Assembly: GCA_944359085.1 (NCBI GenBank)
Contig: CALVSQ010000008.1
Location: 1-38,161 of the forward strand
Direction: 5' to 3'
Source: an uncultured Bacilli bacterium
GTDB lineage: Bacteria > Bacillota_I > Bacilli_A > RF39 > UBA660
Length of the DNA stretch: 38,161 nucleotides
This document shows positions 1 to 6,605 of the stretch, piece by piece. The position numbers were made by a program, and so were the translations under genes. The notes under the pieces are model-generated. The model ran no database searches. It was given only the letters and a program-made list of their open reading frames with translations, and was not told the origin of the DNA. Positions within the stretch are counted from its first letter, which is position 1. Every line of letters starts with the position of its first letter.

Positions 1-36
1 AGTTTTATCTCGCATATTTATTATACAACATTTTTT

Positions 37-72
37 AAAAAAAGAAAAGACCATTGACTTTGTCAACAGTCT
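37..72 (-). terminator. Rho-independent terminator of the perR-rbr unit
   Basis: On the minus strand an 11-bp RNA stem (positions 72-62 with 58-48; two G-U wobbles, otherwise perfect) closes on an AAA loop and is followed by TTTCTTTTTTT (47-37). It lies 36 bp past the rubrerythrin stop codon and is a textbook intrinsic terminator. The remaining 36 bases at the window edge show nothing I can identify. Confidence 0.85.
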
Positions 73-73
73 G

Positions 74-101
74 AAGATTAAAATTATATAATTTTAATCT
101 T
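74..101. repeat. 28-bp perfect AT-rich palindrome after rubrerythrin
   Basis: Positions 74-101 read identically on both strands (half-site AAGATTAAAATTAT). It sits between the rubrerythrin stop codon and the terminator hairpin. In RNA it would form a second AU-rich hairpin, possibly protecting the 3' end; a protein-binding role is also possible. There is no direct evidence for either. Confidence 0.6.
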
Positions 102-107
102 TAGTTA

Positions 108-647
108 TTAATAATTTACTTTTCTTAATTCAAAATAACTTTGTGGATGTTCACATACTGGACATACTTTAGGTGCGGATTTACCAAAATGAACATGACC
201 ACAATTACGACAAATCCACATTTCTTCTGTACCTTTATTAAATACTTTTTCAGCTTTTACATTTTCTAATAAAGCTTTATATCTTTCTTCGTGATCTTTT
301 TCTATTTTAGCTACACTTTCAAATAAGAATGCTATATGATCGAATCCTTCTTCTTTTGCTTCTTTAGCAAATCCAGCATACATATCTGTCCATTCATAAT
401 TTTCACCAGCTGCTGCATCTTCTAAATTTTCAATAGTACTTGGAACATTGCCACCATGTAATAATTTAAACCAAATTTTAGCATGTTCTTTTTCATTACC
501 AGCAGTTTCTTCAAATATAGCTGCAATTTGTTCGTATCCTTCTTTTTTAGCTTTTGATGCATAATAAGTATACTTATTTCTTGCTTGAGATTCACCAGCA
601 AAAGCTGCCATTAAATTTTGTTCTGTTTTACTTCCTTTTAATTCCAT
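108..647 (-). CDS. rbr: Rubrerythrin
   Basis: A 179-residue cytoplasmic peroxide-scavenging di-iron protein that reduces H2O2 to water in anaerobes. The N-terminal ferritin-like four-helix domain shows the expected carboxylate/His ligands: E19 in FAGESQAR, the EKEH motif near residue 55, and a second E-rich helix with EKDHEERY. The C-terminal rubredoxin domain carries the [FeS4] ligands C146, C149, C162 and C165. The length is that of standard rubrerythrins. The reading frame opens eight codons further upstream, but those codons overlap the 3' end of the upstream regulator gene. The ATG at 647 has a well-placed AAGGATG ribosome site and leaves two bases after the perR stop codon, so I use it. 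It is evidently cotranscribed with, and probably controlled by, the upstream PerR-like repressor. Identification is very secure. Confidence 0.95.
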   Translation of the reverse strand: MELKGSKTEQNLMAAFAGESQARNKYTYYASKAKKEGYEQIAAIFEETAGNEKEHAKIWFKLLHGGNVPSTIENLEDAAAGENYEWTDMYAGFAKEAKEEGFDHIAFLFESVAKIEKDHEERYKALLENVKAEKVFNKGTEEMWICRNCGHVHFGKSAPKVCPVCEHPQSYFELRKVNY

Positions 648-649
648 AA

Positions 650-1015
650 TTAATTCATCCTTTCCATACAATCATTACATATTCCCATTAAAACAACATC
701 ACTACTTAATACTTTAAAATTATAATTATCTAAGATGTATTTATCAATATTTAATAAACCAATATCAATTATTTTCTCACATTTCATACAACACAAATGA
801 CAATGATCAGTATTTTTATCATATCTATCAATAGTTAAAGGTATTTTTTTAATTAACTTGCTCTCTACCAAACTATTCAAATTACGATAAACTGTACCTA
901 AACTTATATCTGGTATTTCTTTTTTTACTTGTTCATAAATCATATAAGCAGTTGGATGATCATAACTATTATTTATAATTTCAAGTATTTTTTGTCGCTG
1001 TTTAGAATATTTCAT
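650..1015 (-). CDS. perR: Fur-family peroxide regulator (PerR-like)
   Basis: A 121-residue DNA-binding metalloregulator of the Fur family. An N-terminal winged helix (residues 1-65, with TVYRNL at 41-46 in the recognition region) precedes a metal-binding dimerisation domain. All five positions that bind the regulatory Fe/Mn in B. subtilis PerR can be matched: H20 (HPTA), D66 (RYD), H71 and H73 (DHCH), and D84. The structural zinc site is C76, C79, C113 and C116. The Asp at position 84 and the next gene being rubrerythrin favour a peroxide sensor over Fur or Zur. The start has GAGGTGATTC directly before the ATG. A consensus promoter and a 25-bp inverted repeat lie just upstream, so autorepression is likely. 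The subfamily is an inference; the family is certain. Confidence 0.9.
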   Translation of the reverse strand: MKYSKQRQKILEIINNSYDHPTAYMIYEQVKKEIPDISLGTVYRNLNSLVESKLIKKIPLTIDRYDKNTDHCHLCCMKCEKIIDIGLLNIDKYILDNYNFKVLSSDVVLMGICNDCMERMN

Positions 1016-1025
1016 GAATCACCTC

Positions 1026-1050
1026 AGAAGTAGTAATCATTCCTACTTCT
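1026..1050. promoter_or_regulatory. Candidate Per/Fur box (autoregulatory operator)
   Basis: A 12-1-12 inverted repeat with 11 of 12 arm positions matching. The core on the minus strand reads TAGGAAT-G-ATTACTA, which has the 7-1-7 architecture of Fur-family boxes (the B. subtilis Per box arm is TTATAAT). It starts about 5 bp downstream of the -10 hexamer and ends just before the perR ribosome site, covering the predicted transcription start. That is ideal for repression of perR-rbr. Binding itself is inferred. Confidence 0.7.
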
Positions 1051-1055
1051 ATTTA

Positions 1056-1084
1056 ATTATATAATATTTATTTATTTAAGTCAA
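1056..1084 (-). promoter_or_regulatory. SigA-type promoter for perR-rbr
   Basis: On the minus strand, -35 TTGACT (1084-1079), a 17-bp spacer and -10 TATAAT (1061-1056). This is near-perfect consensus. The -35 lies inside the last codons of the upstream DUF1003 gene. The predicted start (about 1049) falls in the inverted repeat at 1026-1050. Confidence 0.85.
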
Positions 1085-1577
1085 TATCTTTCTCTTCTAA
1101 TTTTTTAATAATTTTTCTTTGATTAGAAATAATTAATTCAATATGATCGTGAAGTTGTTCTAATATTAATTCACTTTTTAAATCAATTCGATAGTCATTT
1201 TGATTTCGCAAACTATCTTTTTTGGCTTGTCTATTTTGACTCATCATAATAATTGGAGCTTGTAAAGCTGCAATACATGATAATAATAAATTTAATAAAA
1301 TAAATGGATATGGATCAACATTATCCCATAGATAAACATTTAATAATATCCAAATTATTAAAAATGATGTAAATCCAATTATAAAATACCAACTACCTGC
1401 TATAGCAGTTATCTTATCAGCTACTTTATCCGAAAATTTCATATTATTTTTATCTAATTTATCAACATCTACAGCAATTGGTTGATCAAATAATAATTCC
1501 ATTAATTCTTCTTCATCAATTTCTTCTTTACTTTTTAATAACATTTTAACTATTTCTTTTTTCTTACTCTTGTCCAT
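1068..1577 (-). CDS. DUF1003 family membrane protein
   Basis: A 169-residue protein with a charged cytoplasmic N-terminus (K/E-rich, about residues 1-60), two predicted membrane helices (about 63-85 and 93-115) and a hydrophilic C-terminal tail with coiled-coil character. The signature NLLLSCIAALQAPIIMMSQN followed by RQAKKD is the hallmark of DUF1003 proteins. Their function is not established, and I infer none. An in-frame ATG exists at 1589, but the ATG at 1577 is preceded by GATGGTGAT at proper spacing and lies downstream of the predicted transcription start, so I choose it. Its own promoter is just upstream, and its 3' end contains the -35 of the perR promoter. Confidence 0.85.
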   Translation of the reverse strand: MDKSKKKEIVKMLLKSKEEIDEEELMELLFDQPIAVDVDKLDKNNMKFSDKVADKITAIAGSWYFIIGFTSFLIIWILLNVYLWDNVDPYPFILLNLLLSCIAALQAPIIMMSQNRQAKKDSLRNQNDYRIDLKSELILEQLHDHIELIISNQRKIIKKLEEKDIDLNK

Positions 1578-1593
1578 TTTTATCACCATCTAA

Positions 1594-1622
1594 ATTATAC
1601 TTTATATTAACAAAAAAGACAA
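1594..1622 (-). promoter_or_regulatory. Putative promoter of the DUF1003 gene
   Basis: On the minus strand, -35 TTGTCT (1622-1617), a 17-bp spacer and -10 TATAAT (1599-1594). The predicted start near 1587 leaves a leader of about 10 bases before the ATG at 1577 and would exclude the ATG at 1589. Confidence 0.6.
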
Positions 1623-1650
1623 GAAAAAAAGATTCAAAAATAAATCTTTT
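1621..1650 (-). terminator. Weak terminator after the thioredoxin-like gene
   Basis: On the minus strand AAAAGATT (1650-1643) pairs with AATCTTTT (1634-1627) across an 8-nt loop, followed by TTCTT. The stem begins in the stop codon of the upstream gene. It is AU-rich, so efficiency is doubtful. Confidence 0.5.
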
Positions 1651-1879
1651 AAGCTAATAATAATTTTTTTATTTCCCTTATAGACAACACCTTTCCTTGA
1701 CTAACTATTTGGCCATTAATTACTAAGCCTGGAACATTTTTAATTCCATATTTATTTTTAGATGAATCATCTAATTTATCAATAACAGCATTACAATTAA
1801 TTTCTTCTACTGCTTTATCAACCATCTTAGACAATTTCATACCATTACTACAATTAGTTCCAATTATCTTAATATTTAT
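1649..1879 (-). CDS. Small thioredoxin-like redox protein, probable ATA start
   Basis: The first ATG (1840) gives only 63 residues and cuts off the beginning of a recognisable fold. Reading upstream in frame adds NIKIIGTNCSNG, which aligns with the start of the small thioredoxin-like family (TIGR00412, redox-active disulfide protein 2), whose members typically begin MNIKILGTGCPKC. A strong GAGGTGAG ribosome site (1890-1883) sits at normal distance from an ATA codon at 1879, with an ATT at 1873 as alternative, whereas the ATG at 1840 has no ribosome site. I therefore propose a 76-residue product. The C-terminal half (YGIKNVPGLVINGQIVSQGK) carries the family's cis-Pro segment. The active-site CxxC is reduced to CSNG, so only the first Cys remains. 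A -10-like TATAAT lies at 1908-1903. It could be a weakly translated or decaying gene. Confidence 0.65.
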   Translation of the reverse strand: MNIKIIGTNCSNGMKLSKMVDKAVEEINCNAVIDKLDDSSKNKYGIKNVPGLVINGQIVSQGKVLSIREIKKLLLA

Positions 1880-1957
1880 AATCTCACCTCATTTCTATAT
1901 CCATTATAAAATATAAATATAGAAAATATGTGTTAGATTAATGGGAAAATATGGTAA

Positions 1958-3121
1958 TTATTTTAGTATATTTTTTATTTTATTTTTTAATCTAATAGGT
2001 ATTAATTTAGAAACATTTATCTTAATTTTATTTTTAATAATATATTTTTCTCCAAAAGGTGTATATTTTTTTAAAACATAATCATATCCTTTAGTATAAT
2101 AATATTTCCAAAATTTTTTTCTATCATAAGGTTCTTCAGTTGGCCTTATCAAATTTACTTGTAAACAATCTTTTTCGTTGCTTTTAACATAAATAATATT
2201 ATTTTTTATTGCTTCAAATACTTTTTTTCCTAATTCAGTATTTAATAAAACTAATGATACACCTTTATTATCATCAAAATCATTTATTTTTATTCCCCAA
2301 TAATCACCGATTGTTATATCTGATACACGATTTATACTAGTAAATGAACATTCATAACAAGAAGGCCTTAAAGTTTTATCAGTATGAAATAAATATTTGT
2401 AACTTTGAGAAAAGGCAGAATTAAAATCAACACTATTATTTTTATATACTATTTTTTCTGTGTGATTGTTCCAACCATTTTCTTTAGTTCGAAAGTAATA
2501 CCACTTCATATTTTTTTTAATATTTTTAATATGTTCTCTCCATAATAATGGACTTGGAACACCATGACATATTAAATCACATAAAATTAATTTATTAATA
2601 TTTTGCTTTTTAAATAATAAATAACTTTTTAAACTTGCAATTTGACAAGGTGTACCAACAAACAAAACATATTTATCATTAATCAAATCATTTAAAACTG
2701 ATGAAAAAATGTTACCTAAATAACTTTGAACATATTTTGAACCTCTTAATTTAAACAATTCAGTCTTGCTCATTATTTTTTCATGAACAACATTAAAATT
2801 TTCATCAAAAGTAGCACCATAAACAACACCATTTAATGCCAAAACATAATCAGCTAATACACTAAAAATACCACCAGATGAACTTTCCATTCTAATCTTA
2901 TCATCTTTATTTTTACAAGCATAAACTAAAGGTAAATTATTTTTTAGTATTGGATTATTTAATATACATTCTTTTTTGCACAAACCACAATCAATACATT
3001 TAGTTTCATCAATATAAGGATATTGAAAACCTTCTTCATCTTCTAACATAGTTATAGCATTTTTAGGACATATATTATAACATAAAGTACAACCACAACA
3101 ATTTTTATTACAAATTTTCAT
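1958..3121 (-). CDS. FrhB-family (coenzyme F420 hydrogenase beta-like) iron-sulfur protein
   Basis: A 387-residue predicted cytoplasmic flavo/iron-sulfur protein. Two ferredoxin-type 4Fe-4S motifs lie at the N-terminus (C8, C11, C14, C18 and C42, C45, C48, C52). They are followed by the FrhB N- and C-terminal domains, with characteristic PCQIASLK and CHGVPSP segments. Members embedded in capsule loci are usually next to polysaccharide pyruvyl transferases, as here (one gene intervenes). Their reaction is not established; redox modification of a sugar is a guess. The open frame starts at a GTG nine bases upstream, but AGGTGG overlaps it and serves the ATG at 3121, which I choose. It is the last gene of operon B, and no convincing terminator is visible in the 78 bases after it. 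Confidence 0.88.
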   Translation of the reverse strand: MKICNKNCCGCTLCYNICPKNAITMLEDEEGFQYPYIDETKCIDCGLCKKECILNNPILKNNLPLVYACKNKDDKIRMESSSGGIFSVLADYVLALNGVVYGATFDENFNVVHEKIMSKTELFKLRGSKYVQSYLGNIFSSVLNDLINDKYVLFVGTPCQIASLKSYLLFKKQNINKLILCDLICHGVPSPLLWREHIKNIKKNMKWYYFRTKENGWNNHTEKIVYKNNSVDFNSAFSQSYKYLFHTDKTLRPSCYECSFTSINRVSDITIGDYWGIKINDFDDNKGVSLVLLNTELGKKVFEAIKNNIIYVKSNEKDCLQVNLIRPTEEPYDRKKFWKYYYTKGYDYVLKKYTPFGEKYIIKNKIKINVSKLIPIRLKNKIKNILK

Positions 3122-3136
3122 AAAAACCACCTATAC

Positions 3137-4642
3137 TCAAATTTTTAATAACATTTTAATCCTATTAAAAAATTTTTTTAAATCTTCTCTATCAAAAATA
3201 AAATCATTAACTATAATAACTAAAAACGATATTACTAAAATGACAACCCCACTTAAACACCAATCAATATAATTATAAATTTGAAAATCAATATTACTAT
3301 ATATATAAATGATAATACCCATTAAAACAAATAATTTTATTTGTTTTTTTAATGTTGTAGAAATCGATAAATGAGTTAATTTTTTAGGAATAAATATTAA
3401 TAAGTCAATATCGCGATATAAATTAGAAATAATCAGAGCTATTAAAATTCCAACTATTTTATATTTTGGAGTTAATATAATACCTATAAAAATTATTAAT
3501 AATCCTTGAAATGTTGTTTGCCATTTTGTTTCTTTATACAATCCTGCTGACATAACCAACATTCCTTGTGGAGTTTTTAAGTTATATAAAAGTCCATTTA
3601 AAACAAATAAAAATCCAACTAAAGGAAAATAATAATTAGTATCTAAATTAGATGCATAAATAGAAATAAATGGCATGATTAAGGCAAACGAACAAGAATA
3701 AATAATAATTAACAAATTATAATATATATATTCAAATTCTTTACTTGTTTCTTGCAATTTATTAGTTTCTTTTTTAGCAATAATATCACCAAAAGAAGTA
3801 TATAAACCATTTGTAAAAACTGAAAGTATACTATTTATTCCTTGAATCACCATATTATAAACAGTATATATACTAACTGTAATTAAATTAGTAAAAAAAG
3901 TTAATAAAATAACAGGAGTAGCATTTTGAATAACACCTAATATTTGTAGATATAGAGCATCCCATCTTTTATCAATTAATTTTTTGTTACTTTTTAAATT
4001 ATATTCAATATTTTTATAATGCTTCTTTCCATACACATATAATAATAATGACTTTAGAATAATAGATAATAAAGCAACAAGTCTAACCAAAATAATATTA
4101 ATCTTAAAATATGATAAAACAATTATAATAGCAGTGTTTAAAATATAATAAATTATAGAAATAATAGATATAATATAAGTTTTTTGATCTGCTGTAAATA
4201 AAACTCTATATTTAGCCATTGCAAAGAAATCAATGCAACCATTAAATCCAATTATTAATACCAAGAAAAATAAATCTAAATAAGAAAAGGAATTCAAATT
4301 AACAAAAAAAGGATAAATTAAAGCAAGCAAAAAAACTAAAATTGTAAATATATAGCCAGATAAAAAGTAAAAATGCTTAGCAGTTGAAACAACCTCACTT
4401 ATTTTTTTATTATCTTTCTTAGATAAAGGTACATATAAAGAATAAACCGCTGCACTAGCTAAACCAGCTTCAACTAAATTAAAATAGCTTATAAACTGTG
4501 TAATAGAAGTTATTAATCCATTAACATCAGAACCATAGCATTTAATTATAACTATAGGTAAAATAAAACCAACAAACATTAATAAACAATTTAAAATAGT
4601 TGTCGAAATAAAATTGTAAAAAAATATTTTTGTCCTATTCAT
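3137..4642 (-). CDS. wzx: Polysaccharide flippase (Wzx, MOP superfamily)
   Basis: A 501-residue polytopic membrane protein with about 12-14 hydrophobic segments across its whole length. The family is recognisable from the N-terminus: a TM segment ending in IKCYGSDVNGL, then the LVEAGLASAAVYSLY region typical of Wzx-like lipopolysaccharide or teichoic acid exporters. It should flip the undecaprenyl-linked repeat unit made by operon B across the membrane. It overlaps the end of the pyruvyl transferase gene by 8 bases, with AAAGG upstream of the ATG, indicating translational coupling. It is the first of two flippases in the window; the other, at 19785-21245, is of the WzxC/TuaB type and is clearly divergent, so they are not recent duplicates. 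Confidence 0.88.
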   Translation of the reverse strand: MNRTKIFFYNFISTTILNCLLMFVGFILPIVIIKCYGSDVNGLITSITQFISYFNLVEAGLASAAVYSLYVPLSKKDNKKISEVVSTAKHFYFLSGYIFTILVFLLALIYPFFVNLNSFSYLDLFFLVLIIGFNGCIDFFAMAKYRVLFTADQKTYIISIISIIYYILNTAIIIVLSYFKINIILVRLVALLSIILKSLLLYVYGKKHYKNIEYNLKSNKKLIDKRWDALYLQILGVIQNATPVILLTFFTNLITVSIYTVYNMVIQGINSILSVFTNGLYTSFGDIIAKKETNKLQETSKEFEYIYYNLLIIIYSCSFALIMPFISIYASNLDTNYYFPLVGFLFVLNGLLYNLKTPQGMLVMSAGLYKETKWQTTFQGLLIIFIGIILTPKYKIVGILIALIISNLYRDIDLLIFIPKKLTHLSISTTLKKQIKLFVLMGIIIYIYSNIDFQIYNYIDWCLSGVVILVISFLVIIVNDFIFDREDLKKFFNRIKMLLKI

Positions 4643-5681
4643 TTATACCAACCTTTAAAGATTGTGATAAAAATCTTAAACTTTTTTGTCTTTCATTTAA
4701 AAGAATTTTATTCACACTAGAATAATCAATATTATTAATGTTATTAATATCCATTCTATCTAATAATCCTAATTTTTCTAATAAATTAATTTGTCTTATT
4801 CCTCTAGTAGCATGAGGAATAACAATAAACTTTTTTTCAAAAATAATTGAAAAAACTGTACCATGAAATGAATTAGTAATCACAAAATCAGAATATTTTA
4901 TCATAGATAAAAATTGAGTTGGACTTAGCCTTTTTAAAAATAAACAATTTGGAATTAAAGGATTTTTTTTCAATATACTCTTTTTATAATAACAAATTAA
5001 TTTTTTATTTAATCTTTTTGAAATTATTTCCATAGAATTAATGAGCTTATCATTCATTTCTAAACAGTAAACAAAAATATAATTACTAAATTTATTTTGT
5101 TCGATAAGTTTATCCCATTGTTCTTTTGATAATAATAATGTTGGATCTAATGTTACATCGATATTACAAATTCCAATATTTTCAAGGATATCTTTAGCAC
5201 TTTCTTCTCTTACTGATATGCTATCAAAATCTTTTAAAATACTTAAATGTTTTTTTTCTTCATCTGAAATTTTTTCTCTACCAATACTTGCAGCATATGA
5301 TATTTTATTGTTTATATCAAAATCCAACATATATATATTTCTTTGATATCCTACTATCTCTTCATTCCATACTTGATCACTACCACATATAACATTAGTA
5401 TATTTCTTTACTTCTTTAGAAATTTCTTTTAAATTTTTGACCTTTTTAGTTAAATTATAATATTTCTTTGCGAATGATCTATATCCACTATAAAAATACA
5501 AATCTGTTATTTTTAATAAATTATCTTTTATTTTTCTAGATAATTTAGTATTAACATTTTTCAAATCATAATTTAGCAAATAAGTTTGTCCGTATTTAGT
5601 TAATGTTTCTTGTAAGGCATATGATTGTAACATTGCACCTATATTTTTTTCATTACAAAAAGTTACTATTAAATTTGTCAT
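4635..5681 (-). CDS. Polysaccharide pyruvyl transferase family protein
   Basis: A 348-residue cytoplasmic enzyme of the WcaK/CsaB-type family, which transfers pyruvate from phosphoenolpyruvate to form ketal groups on sugars. Supporting motifs are the N-terminal NIGAMLQSYALQ segment, the CGSDQVWNEE segment, SYAASIGRE, and the conserved C-terminal ITNSFHGTVFSIIF with its His near residue 270. Length matches the family. The ATG at 5681 is preceded by GAGGTGAAAAA, an excellent ribosome site. Some capsule-locus members are suspected to use other donors, so the pyruvyl assignment is by family only. It lies between the GT-D enzyme (9-base gap) and the flippase (8-base overlap) and near an FrhB-type protein, a combination commonly seen in such loci. 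Confidence 0.88.
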   Translation of the reverse strand: MTNLIVTFCNEKNIGAMLQSYALQETLTKYGQTYLLNYDLKNVNTKLSRKIKDNLLKITDLYFYSGYRSFAKKYYNLTKKVKNLKEISKEVKKYTNVICGSDQVWNEEIVGYQRNIYMLDFDINNKISYAASIGREKISDEEKKHLSILKDFDSISVREESAKDILENIGICNIDVTLDPTLLLSKEQWDKLIEQNKFSNYIFVYCLEMNDKLINSMEIISKRLNKKLICYYKKSILKKNPLIPNCLFLKRLSPTQFLSMIKYSDFVITNSFHGTVFSIIFEKKFIVIPHATRGIRQINLLEKLGLLDRMDINNINNIDYSSVNKILLNERQKSLRFLSQSLKVGINE

Positions 5682-5690
5682 TTTTTCACC

Positions 5691-6605
5691 TCATATTTTT
5701 TTAATAATAGAATTCACATATTCTTTATTATTATCAAATTGATTAAAAGTTTCTTGATTTGCTTCATTAGTATATTTCCCTAAAACAGCACATTTTTTCT
5801 TTGCTTTTTTCAAAAACCATTCATATTCAATATCAATATGCCCAATGTCTATAGCTTGATATCCTAACATTGCCAAATCGTATGCTAAAACTGTAGCAGT
5901 TGGACCTAAAGCAATTAATATTAATTTTTTTGAATCAATTTTTTTAGCTTCGCATAAAATTTCATTATATTTAGAAAAAGCATTAGTAGAAGGACATATT
6001 ATTCTTTTTAAAGATTTTACATTATCAAATAAATCATTATTAACCCCAAGTCGTGTAAAATTTCCTTCTATAACAACAACTTCTCTATTATTCCACATTT
6101 TTTTTAAATTTTGAAATTTATATTCTACGTTCTTGTTTTTGTAATCCATGTATGGCCTTGTAATACTTGCATTACAATAATTATAGTCAACATTTAATAA
6201 ATTAAATAGCTCTTTACTAAGAGAAACAGTAAAATTAACCCAAAAACTTTTTGCAGATATATTTAAAGAAGAGATATCTTGAATTTGTTTAGGAATACCA
6301 ATTAATATATTTTTATTATTTGACGTTAACACCTCTAATAATCTTTTACTTAACAATGGATTATTATCCTGAAATGATTGTTGTTTTTTGCCTAAAATCC
6401 ATTTAATTTCACCATCGCCAAAACGACATAGTGATAATTTTTTTTCTATTATTAAGTCTATCGTTTGTTCTTCAGAGTATATTTTATATTTTTTGAATTT
6501 ACTATTCAAATAATAATATCTAGGTAGATTAATTAAATATCTTAAGAAATCATATAATCTACATAAATTTTTATAAAATTTTTTAGGTAATATTTTTTTA
6601 ATCAT
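5691..6605 (-). CDS. GT-D (DUF1792) family glycosyltransferase
   Basis: A 304-residue protein containing the DUF1792/GT-D domain, whose characterised streptococcal members add a glucose during serine-rich-protein glycosylation. The diagnostic LCRFGDGE segment (RFGDGE at 61-66) and the acidic DIGHIDIEYEW segment near residue 257, corresponding to the family's DxE metal site, are both present. The basic N-terminus, about residues 1-40, may be membrane-associated. Its ATG overlaps the TGA stop of the preceding triple-fusion gene (ATGA), with GGAG seven bases upstream, so it is translationally coupled. There is no adhesin gene or SecA2 system in the window, so a role in polysaccharide repeat-unit assembly is more likely than protein glycosylation. 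Confidence 0.82.
   Translation of the reverse strand: MIKKILPKKFYKNLCRLYDFLRYLINLPRYYYLNSKFKKYKIYSEEQTIDLIIEKKLSLCRFGDGEIKWILGKKQQSFQDNNPLLSKRLLEVLTSNNKNILIGIPKQIQDISSLNISAKSFWVNFTVSLSKELFNLLNVDYNYCNASITRPYMDYKNKNVEYKFQNLKKMWNNREVVVIEGNFTRLGVNNDLFDNVKSLKRIICPSTNAFSKYNEILCEAKKIDSKKLILIALGPTATVLAYDLAMLGYQAIDIGHIDIEYEWFLKKAKKKCAVLGKYTNEANQETFNQFDNNKEYVNSIIKKI

Noticed and set aside
1880-1957. Terminator at the end of operon B
   Set aside because: Only an imperfect 7-bp AT stem (AAAATAT/ATATTTT) with a long loop is visible, which does not meet a reasonable standard.
5691-6605. Serine-rich adhesin glycosylation system around the GT-D enzyme
   Set aside because: No adhesin, SecA2/SecY2 or Gtf1/2 genes accompany it; the context is a polysaccharide operon.
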